Assembly (NCBI GenBank): GCA_946612115.1 | Contig: CAMOEI010000004.1 | Location: 1 to 64,000, forward strand | Source of the DNA: an uncultured Caryophanales bacterium | GTDB taxonomy: Bacteria; Bacillota_I; Bacilli_A; RFN20; CAG-826 | DNA: 64,000 bases | Reading direction: 5' to 3' | Part shown: positions 7,869-15,901 of the stretch, piece after piece | Position numbering within the stretch: the stretch's first letter is position 1 | Layout: every line of letters begins with the position of its first letter | The notes under the pieces: model-generated | What the model was told of the DNA's origin: nothing | Seen by the model: the letters and a program-made list of their open reading frames with translations, nothing else | Database searches by the model: none | Made by a program: the position numbers and the translations under genes

Positions 7869-9083
7869 TTTGTATTTATAGATTTCTTCAGTTGCTAAGC
7901 TAATCTTAGTGACGGAGAATCTTTCACATTCTGGATATACATAGTATGTATTATCAATTGTATTTAGATCAACGCAGTCCCCATATTTTCCTAGATATTC
8001 ATATTCAATATGAACTCCATATGTTGATTTAGATGGTAAGACCACTTCATATGGTTGATCTTTATGTATTCCAGTTAATTTAAATCCGTCTAAGTCGTGC
8101 ACTAATTTGCCTTTTCCTAATGGAATAAATTTATCTTTTGGAAGTAAGTCGATATGGACTTCGCTTTCAAAGTGATATGTTCCCGCTTCGACTTCTTTTC
8201 TAACTTCATCTCTTTCCCATTCATACCAATCTGGGATATGTGAGAATTCAGTAACTCCATCATCTCCGGTTAATTCTCCATAAATGGAGTAGTCCCAAGT
8301 CTTTCCACACGCGTCACACTTGAGTGTGTGTCCTTTAGAAGACATATAGTATTCTTTATCACAGTGAGGACACTTATATAAGACTTTATGTAATCCTTCC
8401 GCTCTACCTTCATAGGTGACAGGGATTTTATTTTTCTTTTGCCAGGCGTATTCATCATAGATGAACTCGTGTTGGATTCTCTCATCGATTTCATCGATTG
8501 ACATGTCTTGAAGTTCTTCTTTTGTGATCAAGCACTTAAGTTCAGCTTCAATTCCTTTAATCTTGCGATTATGAAGGTTCCAGAACGGAGAATTGATGTG
8601 ATGACCATGCATGATAAGAGTCACAACAGGGACATTTAGGTGTTTACATAGTCTAGCGAGCGATTTAGGAATGATTGCGGTCGTTCCGCATAAAGAATAT
8701 CTCGCTTCCGGAAACATCGCTAAGATGTGCTTATTTTTAATAACGGTTTCAATATGCTCGACAAGTTTAGTGTCTGTGGTGAATTTTCTTTTACAAATTC
8801 CACCGATATGTCTTAAAAACATTTCTCTTCCTAAAAACCCATCGATAGCGATGACATAGTTCATTAGGTGAGGGAAATTAATGACGCTTAACATTTGAAT
8901 ATCTAAAAAAGCGTTATGGTTACCTAAAAGAATATATGGAGGTTTAACGCCCTTCATATTTACTTTTCTCATCTTAGGTTTATGTGAATAGACTGTTGGA
9001 GCAGCGATTAAATAAGAGAGGAACCTTAACTTAGGGGTTTTAGGTTTCATCTCCATATCAAACTTTGGATATTCTTCAAACAT
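7851..9083 (-). CDS. PlsC-like 1-acylglycerol-phosphate acyltransferase with C-terminal zinc ribbon
   Basis: 410 aa from the ATG at 9,083. The acyltransferase core has NHNAFLD (the NHx4D catalytic motif) and a degenerate FPEG box read as MFPEARYSL. C-terminal to it is a zinc ribbon (CPHCDKEY...CDACGK) and a further beta-rich domain of about 130 aa not found in housekeeping PlsC, so the acceptor lipid may differ. The upstream ATG at 9,119 is unlikely because it lies inside the hypA terminator; a TATATT box 8 nt before 9,083 suggests a leaderless start. Confidence 0.8.
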   Translation of the reverse strand: MFEEYPKFDMEMKPKTPKLRFLSYLIAAPTVYSHKPKMRKVNMKGVKPPYILLGNHNAFLDIQMLSVINFPHLMNYVIAIDGFLGREMFLRHIGGICKRKFTTDTKLVEHIETVIKNKHILAMFPEARYSLCGTTAIIPKSLARLCKHLNVPVVTLIMHGHHINSPFWNLHNRKIKGIEAELKCLITKEELQDMSIDEIDERIQHEFIYDEYAWQKKNKIPVTYEGRAEGLHKVLYKCPHCDKEYYMSSKGHTLKCDACGKTWDYSIYGELTGDDGVTEFSHIPDWYEWERDEVRKEVEAGTYHFESEVHIDLLPKDKFIPLGKGKLVHDLDGFKLTGIHKDQPYEVVLPSKSTYGVHIEYEYLGKYGDCVDLNTIDNTYYVYPECERFSVTKISLATEEIYKYKFKGKI

Positions 9084-9090
9084 ACATAAA

Positions 9091-9127
9091 TAATATAAAA
9101 AAATCCCTGGTAGAACCAAGGATTTTG
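9091..9127 (-). terminator. Terminator of the hypB-hypA operon, followed by a -10 box
   Basis: On the minus strand AAATCCTTGGT pairs with ACCAGGGATTT around TCT and runs into seven T. A TATATT box (9,092-9,097) follows at once and probably starts the acyltransferase transcript. Confidence 0.75.
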
Positions 9128-9132
9128 TTTTT

Positions 9133-9477
9133 TTAGATGACTTTGATGTCCTTAATCATGCAATCTTTGCCAGTGAGTAGATAAGTCTTTTCACTTCCGC
9201 AGTAAGGGCAGGTTTTTCCGTGCTCTACTGTCCCATATGTTTTACCACAATTTTCACAATATGTGATTCCTTTAATAGAAATCCAATTGAGCTTGCAGTT
9301 TTGCATATAAGTCGTTTTCTTCTTGCTCCATTCAAAGCAATCTCTGAAATAGGATTCAATGACCCCGGAAACTTCTCCAATCTCTAAAGAGAGTTCCACT
9401 ACTTCTTTGACATTGTTTTGTTTAGCAAGTTCTTCGACTTGATCGATGACGTGGACAACGATTCCAAGCTCGTGCAT
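9133..9477 (-). CDS. hypA: HypA, nickel-insertion metallochaperone
   Basis: 114 aa, the standard length. It opens with MHELG, whose His2 binds nickel, and has a zinc site built from CENCG and CPYCG. HypA works with the GTPase HypB to load Ni into [NiFe]-hydrogenase (and urease in some bacteria). Its ATG overlaps the stop of the upstream Fe-S flavoprotein gene (TAATG), so the two are translationally coupled. No hydrogenase subunit or hypCDEF gene occurs in the window. Confidence 0.93.
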   Translation of the reverse strand: MHELGIVVHVIDQVEELAKQNNVKEVVELSLEIGEVSGVIESYFRDCFEWSKKKTTYMQNCKLNWISIKGITYCENCGKTYGTVEHGKTCPYCGSEKTYLLTGKDCMIKDIKVI

Positions 9478-12386
9478 TATTCGTGAACGTTGAGCTTTTC
9501 ACCGATAAAGTTACCGGTATTTGGATTGGTCTTATGGAATTCTTTAGAACGTTTATTGTACTCTCTTCTCTTCTTTCTCATTTCACGTGCTTCTTTAGAA
9601 CCACTATGTAAGAGAATCTTGAATTGACGTTTTAAAGCGTAGCCAAGAAGTCCTGTGACTTTATCTTCTGCCATTCTCATATTAGAGCATTCTGGATGAT
9701 CGTGGACTAAGTGGATAGCGTCGAATTCACATTTTGTTGTACAAACACCACATCCAATACACTTATGAGGATCAACAACAGCGGCACCACAAGATAAGCA
9801 ACGACCGGTTTCAACTTTAACTTGTTCTTCAGTTAAGGTCTTATGAGCGTCTTTGAAGGAATTCTTGTAATCAATAGATTCATCCATTCCTGCTTCTTGT
9901 CTTCCGACATCATCGTATCCTGGATAGGTGATATCTTTTTTATTAAGTGGAGTAAATCCTCTTTTGTTATACGCAATGGTTGGGTGAGCAAGAGGTCTAA
10001 CGTGTCTAGCTAAAGCATCAGCAACAGCGTGTCCTGCGGCAATCGCGTCGATAACGAATCTTGGACCAGTGAAGACGTCTCCACCAACGAAGATATCTTC
10101 ATCAGCGGTTTGATAGGTAACTTTGTCTGCGAGTGGGTAATTTCCTCTCCAGAAAGTAACTTTGCTGTCTTTTAATAAGTCGCCCCAAACGATAGCTTGT
10201 CCGATAGCGAAGACGATTTTGCCGGCTTCAACGGTAATGGTTTCATTTTCATCATATTGAGGATTGAATCTTCCATCAGCGTCTAAGCAAGAAACACATT
10301 TCTTAAAGACGATACCTTTGACTTCGCCTTTTTCATTAACGAGAACTTCTTTTGGTCCAAAGGAGTTGTGGATTTCAATGTTCTCTTCAAGTGTTTCTTT
10401 AATTTCTTCGTTACTAGCAGGCATGTGGTCGCGATCTTCTAAACAGAACATCTTGACTGATTTTGCGCCTAATCTATGAGCGGTTCTAGCAACGTCAACA
10501 GCGACGTTACCACCACCGACGACAACGACATCACCCTTGAATTGTGGTTTTTTATCTAAGGCCACTCTTAAGTAATCAACAGCGATATCTGTTCCTTTTG
10601 CAGTGTCATTTGGAACATTTGGTCTACGACCACCTTGACATCCGATGGCGACGTAGAAAGCTTTATAACCTTGTTTTTTGAGCTCTTCGATTGTGACATC
10701 TTTACCAACTTCAACTCCGCATTTGATTTCAACACCGAGTTCTTTGATGACTTCGATTTCAGCTTCGATAACATCTTTTTCAAGTTTATAACTTGGAATT
10801 CCGTACATGAGCATTCCACCTGGCTTTTCATTCTTTTCAAAGACAGTTGGTCTAAAGCCCATTAAGGCTAAATAGTAAGCAGCGGATAATCCGGCTGGAC
10901 CAGCACCGATAATAGCGATCTTTTCATCGAATTCACCATGGACTTTGGCGATGATCTTTTCTGGAACATATCTAGATTCGCTCTTTAAGTCAAAGTCAGC
11001 GACGAATTTTTTGACTGCGTCAATAGAGACTGCTCTATCGATGTCGCCTCTTGTACATTCTTCTTCACAGCGTTTGTTACAAACACGGCCACAAACTGCT
11101 GGGAATGGGTTTTGAGTTTTAATTAAAGCTAAAGCTTCTTGATATTTTCCTTCGTGGGCTTTCTTTAAATAGCCTTGGACAGGGACGTGAGCAGGACAGG
11201 CCACTTTACAAGGTGCTGTACCTGTTTCATAGGTATCGCTACTTCTAGCGGTATCTCTATAGTTTTCATCCCAAGCATATTTACCCCATTTGAGATTATC
11301 TGGGAGAGGTGCTTGTGGATAAGTTTGTTCACTACCATCTTTCTTACAGAGCTTTTGACCTAATTTGACAGCGCCAGCTGGACAATTGCTGACACATTGA
11401 CCACAAGCAACACAGTTAGTTGTTGTGACTTTAGCGGTATAAGCACTTCTAGAAAGGTTAGGAGTGTTAAATAACATGGATGTTCTTAAAGCGTTACAAA
11501 TCTTGACGTCACAGTTACAAATATCAAAGATATGATCTGGACCATCGATGTTAGTGATTTGGTGAACGAATCCGTTCTTTTCACTGAGCTCTAAGATGTG
11601 TAAAGCTTCTTCTTTGCTAATGTAGTGGGCTCTATTGGTTTCGACTGTGTAATCGGCCATATCACCGAGTTGGATACACCAATCGTTGACATCATCGATA
11701 CAGCCATCACCAGTGAGTTTTCTACTTGCTCTACAAGAGCAGATACCGGCGGAAATATGTCCTTCATATTTCTTTAACCAGTGGGAAATCTTTTCGACAT
11801 CAATCGCAGTTGGATCAGATTCAATCGCTTTTTCAACTGGGATGACGTGCATGCCGATTCCCATACCACCTGGCATAACCATTTCAGTAATACCTGCAAG
11901 TGGGACGAAGGTCATTCTTTCAAAGAAGTTAGTAACCGCTGGGTTTTTAGCAATTCTATCTTCACTAGAGTTCATGAGTTCTGCTGAACCTGGAACAAAG
12001 TAGGACATTCTATATCTTTTGATTTTTGGTGCATCTTCAATTGGTGCTTCCCAACTATAGTTGTCTCCGTAATCGTATTCAATGAAACCGATGACCGCTA
12101 ATTCATCAGCAAGACGTTGAACGTCAGCTGGGTTGAATTGCTTTTTGTTCATTTCGATTAAGTCTTCGATTGAATACCATTTTCTTTGTTTCATTCTGAG
12201 CAAGAAATCAACATGGTCTGGTCTTAAGACTTCTTTTAATCCCCAATATTCTGGGTCCTCGGATTTCACTCCGGTTAATTTGTGGACGACGACATCAGTA
12301 ATCTTTTGTCCTAATTTCGCATACTTTTTGTCATAGTCCTTTTCGCCTTGATATATCGATCTAGGCTTTTTGGCTTGTTCTGGCAT
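9477..12386 (-). CDS. Multi-cluster Fe-S flavoprotein: ferredoxin-like N-terminus fused to GltD-like NAD(P)H oxidoreductase
   Basis: 969 aa. Residues 1-310 carry a Cys-rich domain (ICSC at 216-218, C229, C237, then C290, C292, C297). A ferredoxin-type 4Fe-4S motif (CVACGQCVSNC) lies at 325-335. The GltD-type Cys sets follow (C393, C397, and C432, C436, C440, C444), then FAD (GAGPAG about 494) and NADPH (VVVGGGNVAVD about 640) Rossmann domains. A second CxxCxxCxxxC set (876-886) is near the C-terminus. GltD-like modules pass electrons from NAD(P)H through flavin to Fe-S centres. Its place between hypB and hypA suggests electron transfer tied to a nickel enzyme, which is inference. Its SD (GAAGGAG) lies in the last hypB codons. 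Confidence 0.85.
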   Translation of the reverse strand: MPEQAKKPRSIYQGEKDYDKKYAKLGQKITDVVVHKLTGVKSEDPEYWGLKEVLRPDHVDFLLRMKQRKWYSIEDLIEMNKKQFNPADVQRLADELAVIGFIEYDYGDNYSWEAPIEDAPKIKRYRMSYFVPGSAELMNSSEDRIAKNPAVTNFFERMTFVPLAGITEMVMPGGMGIGMHVIPVEKAIESDPTAIDVEKISHWLKKYEGHISAGICSCRASRKLTGDGCIDDVNDWCIQLGDMADYTVETNRAHYISKEEALHILELSEKNGFVHQITNIDGPDHIFDICNCDVKICNALRTSMLFNTPNLSRSAYTAKVTTTNCVACGQCVSNCPAGAVKLGQKLCKKDGSEQTYPQAPLPDNLKWGKYAWDENYRDTARSSDTYETGTAPCKVACPAHVPVQGYLKKAHEGKYQEALALIKTQNPFPAVCGRVCNKRCEEECTRGDIDRAVSIDAVKKFVADFDLKSESRYVPEKIIAKVHGEFDEKIAIIGAGPAGLSAAYYLALMGFRPTVFEKNEKPGGMLMYGIPSYKLEKDVIEAEIEVIKELGVEIKCGVEVGKDVTIEELKKQGYKAFYVAIGCQGGRRPNVPNDTAKGTDIAVDYLRVALDKKPQFKGDVVVVGGGNVAVDVARTAHRLGAKSVKMFCLEDRDHMPASNEEIKETLEENIEIHNSFGPKEVLVNEKGEVKGIVFKKCVSCLDADGRFNPQYDENETITVEAGKIVFAIGQAIVWGDLLKDSKVTFWRGNYPLADKVTYQTADEDIFVGGDVFTGPRFVIDAIAAGHAVADALARHVRPLAHPTIAYNKRGFTPLNKKDITYPGYDDVGRQEAGMDESIDYKNSFKDAHKTLTEEQVKVETGRCLSCGAAVVDPHKCIGCGVCTTKCEFDAIHLVHDHPECSNMRMAEDKVTGLLGYALKRQFKILLHSGSKEAREMRKKRREYNKRSKEFHKTNPNTGNFIGEKLNVHE

Positions 12387-12389
12387 AAT

Positions 12390-13061
12390 TTACTCCTTCC
12401 AGCACTTAATTTTATTTATGAAGTAATCCCCAACTTCTTCAATGCCTTGTCCAAGTTTGGCACTGATAGGGATTATTGTGGCGTTTTTGTTGCGGTATTT
12501 GATTCTTTCCTTACATTTTTCTAAATCGAAGTTGAAGTAAGGAAGAGCATCAATTTTATTGATAATTACGAGATCGCTCTTTTGAAAGACAAGAGGATAT
12601 TTGAGCGGTTTATCATCTCCTTCAGGGATTGAAAGAATCATTATATCTAAGCTCGCTCCAGTATCAAATTCGGCAGGGCAGACTAGATTGCCAACATTTT
12701 CAAGGAAGACGAGATCTAAATCACTGATATCTAGAGCATCAAGTCCAGCTTTGGTCATCCCAGCATCGAGATGGCACATCCCATTGGTGTGTAACTGAAT
12801 TGATTTAACTCCGGTATTCTTAGCGATTGAGATAGCGTCAACATCACTATCGATGTCAGCTTCCATTACTCCTATTCTCAACTTGTCTTTAAGATAATTG
12901 ATGAGTTTTGTTAGAGTAGTGGTTTTCCCCGCTCCTGGAGAAGACATGAGATTAACAACAAATGTCCCTTTACTTTTTAAATACTCCCGTAATGCATCCG
13001 CTTCTAAATCATTATCCGCATAGACTGAGCGGTGAAGTAGAATAGTGCGCACATCATTCAT
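12390..13061 (-). CDS. hypB: HypB, nickel-delivery GTPase (copy 1)
   Basis: 223 aa. A P-loop (SPGAGKTT about 41-48), MEADIDSDVD (switch I), C96-H97 within GMCHL that bind metal between subunits, ENVGNLVCPAEFDTG and NKID (guanine specificity) are all present. The N-terminal His-rich or CxxCGC nickel-storage motif of some HypB proteins is absent. It is first in the operon. A TATAAT box only 8 nt before the ATG, with no SD, points to a leaderless mRNA. A paralogue is encoded divergently at 13,236. Confidence 0.95.
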   Translation of the reverse strand: MNDVRTILLHRSVYADNDLEADALREYLKSKGTFVVNLMSSPGAGKTTTLTKLINYLKDKLRIGVMEADIDSDVDAISIAKNTGVKSIQLHTNGMCHLDAGMTKAGLDALDISDLDLVFLENVGNLVCPAEFDTGASLDIMILSIPEGDDKPLKYPLVFQKSDLVIINKIDALPYFNFDLEKCKERIKYRNKNATIIPISAKLGQGIEEVGDYFINKIKCWKE

Positions 13062-13100
13062 ATATATGTATTATACACGTAAGAAAAAAATAATTTGAAC

Positions 13101-13126
13101 AAAAAAAGACCATTAGGCCTTTTTTC
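13101..13126. terminator. Terminator-like hairpin between the divergent hypB genes
   Basis: A-run, AGACC-ATTA-GGCCT, T-run: a hairpin with one internal mismatch. There is no coding sequence before it on either strand, so it may insulate the two promoters or remain from a lost gene. Confidence 0.4.
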
Positions 13127-13149
13127 TATGAATTTTTAACAATTTTAGG

Positions 13150-13217
13150 GGTAAATTTTACCGATAAGATAATTTTAATAATTATCAATTAAAAATCAAA
13201 GAATATTTTTGTATAAT
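13150..13217 (+). promoter_or_regulatory. Promoter region of hypB copy 2 with two tandem palindromes
   Basis: A -10 box TATAAT is at 13,212-13,217. Upstream are two perfect palindromes: GGTAAA-T-TTTACC (13,150-13,162) and GATAATT-TTAAT-AATTATC (13,168-13,186). The second resembles the GATAAT/ATTATC half-sites of Fur-family metal regulators and would cover the region just upstream of the -35. The identity of the regulator is inference. Confidence 0.5.
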
Positions 13218-13235
13218 AGAAAAAGCGAGCGAATT

Positions 13236-13901
13236 ATGGATTACAAAATAGTCGAAATTAAAGAAGATATCTTGGCTGAAAACGAACTCAAAGCTCAAGA
13301 ATTAAGAAAAGAATTAAAAGATAAACATATTTATTTTATAAATGTCATGGCCTCTCCTGGCAGTGGAAAGACCACTTTATTAGTTAATCTTATCAATAAA
13401 CTTAAAAATAAATATCGCATCGGGGTTATGGAAGCTGATATCGATAGCGATGTTGACGCTGAAAGAATCAGTCAACTTACAGGCGCTAAATCGATTCAAA
13501 TCCACACAGGTGGAGCGTGTCATTTGACTAGTCAAATGTCTAAAGACTCTATCGAAGCATTTGGAGTTGATGAACTAGATCTTGTTTTCTTAGAAAATGT
13601 TGGCAATCTAGTCTGCCCTGCTGAATTTGATACAGGAAGCAATATCAATATGATGCTTTTATCAGTTCCGGAGGGTGATGATAAACCATTAAAATATCCG
13701 CTTATGTTCCAAGTCAGTAATATCGCGGTCATTTCCAAATTAGATGTCGCTCCAATATTTGATTTTGATGTTGATAGATGTAAGAAAAATATTAAGATGA
13801 GAAACCCAAACGCGGAAATCTTTGAAGTATCAGCATTAAACGATATTGGCGTTGATAAATTAGCGACATATATCGATAAACTTATAAAAGAAGCATTTTG
13901 A
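13236..13901 (+). CDS. hypB: HypB-family nickel-delivery GTPase (copy 2)
   Basis: 221 aa from the ATG at 13,236; the TTG at 13,209 lies upstream of the -10 box and is excluded. It has the same motifs as copy 1: SPGSGKTT P-loop, MEADIDSDVD, C95-H96 in GACHL, ENVGNLVCPAEFDTG. The guanine-specificity motif is SKLD instead of NKID, a divergence from copy 1. It heads a tightly packed operon whose other genes (DUF3737, C-S lyase, mutarotase-galactokinase) have no known hydrogenase link. The two copies differ throughout, so duplication is not recent. Confidence 0.92.
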   Translation: MDYKIVEIKEDILAENELKAQELRKELKDKHIYFINVMASPGSGKTTLLVNLINKLKNKYRIGVMEADIDSDVDAERISQLTGAKSIQIHTGGACHLTSQMSKDSIEAFGVDELDLVFLENVGNLVCPAEFDTGSNINMMLLSVPEGDDKPLKYPLMFQVSNIAVISKLDVAPIFDFDVDRCKKNIKMRNPNAEIFEVSALNDIGVDKLATYIDKLIKEAF

Positions 13902-13902
13902 A

Positions 13903-14754
13903 ATGAAATTATATAAAAATGGGACTTATACTGGTGAACGAGCGTTATATGCTTGTTTTGACGCAAGGATTGAAAATTCCGTTTTTGAAGATGGAGAATC
14001 TCCGCTAAAAGAAAGTAGAAATCTAGATATTTCATCAACTGAATTTAGATGGAAATATCCAATTTGGTATTCAAAAGATGTTAAGTGTAGAAATGTCACA
14101 TTTTTGGAAACCGCTAGAAGTGGAATCTGGTATACAGATAATATTGAATTTATAGATTCGAATATCTCCGCTCCTAAAACATTTAGAAGATCAAAGAATA
14201 TTACATTAATCAATACCGATATGCCTCACGCTCAAGAGACTTTTTGGGCTTGTGAAGGAATTAGATTGATCAATGTAAATGCAAAAGGGACATATTTTGG
14301 AATGAACTCCTCTAAAATAGAGATTGACCATCTAAATTTAGATGGTGATTATGCTTTTGATGGAGGAAAAGATATCATCGTTAGAGACAGTGTTTTAAGA
14401 TCAAAAGATTCATTTTGGAATACTGAAAATGTCACTTTAATTAACTGTCAAATCGATGGTGAATATATCGGTTGGAATAGTAAAAATATGGCCTTAATCA
14501 ACTGCAAGATTAGTTCACATCAAGGATTTTGCTATATTGATAATCTTAAATTAGTGAACTGCACTTTTGGCGTAAGTGATTTAATTTTTGAACTTTGTTC
14601 AAATATTGATGCGACTATCTTAAATGAAGTTGAGTCTATTAAAAATCCTATTTCTGGAAGAATATCAGTAAAAGGATTAGAGAAAATAATTCGACATGAA
14701 AGAATTATCGATAAAAGAAAAACAGAGATTTTAGTTGATGGCAAACAAATATAA
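13903..14754 (+). CDS. DUF3737 right-handed beta-helix protein
   Basis: 283 aa matching DUF3737: it opens with KNGTYTGERALY and consists of short, irregular repeats such as NITLINTDM, IRLINVNAKGTYFG and NVTLINCQIDGEYIGW that stack as a parallel beta-helix. No signal peptide, so cytoplasmic. The function is not known; related beta-helix folds bind or modify sugars. The ATG lies 1 nt after the hypB stop and the gene overlaps the next one by 17 nt, showing tight coupling. Confidence 0.85.
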   Translation: MKLYKNGTYTGERALYACFDARIENSVFEDGESPLKESRNLDISSTEFRWKYPIWYSKDVKCRNVTFLETARSGIWYTDNIEFIDSNISAPKTFRRSKNITLINTDMPHAQETFWACEGIRLINVNAKGTYFGMNSSKIEIDHLNLDGDYAFDGGKDIIVRDSVLRSKDSFWNTENVTLINCQIDGEYIGWNSKNMALINCKISSHQGFCYIDNLKLVNCTFGVSDLIFELCSNIDATILNEVESIKNPISGRISVKGLEKIIRHERIIDKRKTEILVDGKQI

Positions 14755-15901
14755 TTTCGATCAAATAGTCGATAGAAGAAAACTTCATAGCTATAAGTGG
14801 TATGTTAAGGATAATGAAATATCTTTAAGTGTCGCTGATAGTGATTTTGTTTGCTTCCCTGAAATTAAAAAATCTTTACTAAGTAAAGCTGATGATTCTT
14901 GTTTTGGCTATACTTATGTTCCAGACGAATATTTTGATGCCTATTCCTACTGGTGGAAGAAAAGATATGATGTCAATTTAGAAAGAAAGAACTTTATTTT
15001 TTGTAGTTCAATTGTGGCCTCAATTGACGTGGTATTAAAAAGAGTTACTTCAAAAGGCGACAAAGTATTGATGTTAACTCCAATCTATAATGTGTTTTTT
15101 AACTGCATTAAAAATAATGGACTAACACTAAATGAATCCAAATATGTTTATGGAAATAATTCCTTTTCAATTGATTGGGAAGATTTTGAAAATAAACTCA
15201 AAGAATCAAAAGTGTTTATCTTATGTAATCCGCATAATCCAATTGGAAAAATGTTCTCTTTAGAAGAGATAAATAGATTTGTTTCTTTGTGTAAAAAATA
15301 CAATGTATTTTTAATTAGTGATGAAATCCACTGCGATTACGATTATAACGAAAAGAAATATGTTTCAGTTTTAAAAATAGATGATAGTGATTATGAAAGA
15401 TTGATTGCTTTATTTTCTCCTGGCAAAACATTTAATGTTGCGGGATTACATTCTTCAGTAATTTATATTAAAGATGATAATTTAAGAGAGCTGATTCAAA
15501 ACGGTGTTTATGCGGATGATGTTGGAGAGCCAAATTATTTTGCGATTGATCCAGTTATCAAAGCGTACACATTAGGTGAACAATACGTCTATGAATTAAA
15601 TGAATACATAAAGGAAAATAGAGTATTACTAAAAAAATATTTTGTTGAGAAAAAATCAAATTTGAAAATAATTGATAATGACGGTACTTATTTATTGTGG
15701 GTAGATATTAGTTATTATGGTTTATCGTCCAAAGAATTCACTAAATTATTACGACAAGAATTTGGTGTCGTAGTTTGTAGTGGAGAAATATATGGAGATA
15801 GTGGAACAAACTTCTTTAGAGTCAATCTAGCGACGAATAAAACCACTATTAAAGAATTCTGTAATAGGTTAATGAAATTTGAAGAAAGGCTAAAGAAATG
15901 A
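14738..15901 (+). CDS. PatB/MalY-type PLP-dependent C-S lyase or aminotransferase
   Basis: 387 aa, fold-type I class I/II aminotransferase close to MalY/PatB cystathionine beta-lyases. Visible motifs are LSVADSDFVCFPEI (the MalY-like N-terminus, normally VADMDF), CNPHNPIG (substrate-binding Asn), SDEIHCDY (Asp pairing with the PLP nitrogen) and SPGKTFNVAG with the Schiff-base Lys. It probably cleaves cystathionine or cysteine-type C-S bonds. Start chosen at ATG 14,738 (a TTG precedes it), overlapping DUF3737. Its stop overlaps the next start by 4 nt. Confidence 0.88.
   Translation: MANKYNFDQIVDRRKLHSYKWYVKDNEISLSVADSDFVCFPEIKKSLLSKADDSCFGYTYVPDEYFDAYSYWWKKRYDVNLERKNFIFCSSIVASIDVVLKRVTSKGDKVLMLTPIYNVFFNCIKNNGLTLNESKYVYGNNSFSIDWEDFENKLKESKVFILCNPHNPIGKMFSLEEINRFVSLCKKYNVFLISDEIHCDYDYNEKKYVSVLKIDDSDYERLIALFSPGKTFNVAGLHSSVIYIKDDNLRELIQNGVYADDVGEPNYFAIDPVIKAYTLGEQYVYELNEYIKENRVLLKKYFVEKKSNLKIIDNDGTYLLWVDISYYGLSSKEFTKLLRQEFGVVVCSGEIYGDSGTNFFRVNLATNKTTIKEFCNRLMKFEERLKK

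Noticed and set aside
10568-12336. Several open frames antisense to, or in another frame of, the 969-aa Fe-S flavoprotein gene.
   Set aside because: Shadows of a real gene with clear domain motifs; none has an SD or sensible composition.
13209-13235. TTG at 13,209 as the start of hypB copy 2.
   Set aside because: It overlaps the TATAAT box, so it would lie upstream of the transcript; ATG 13,236 matches the family N-terminus.
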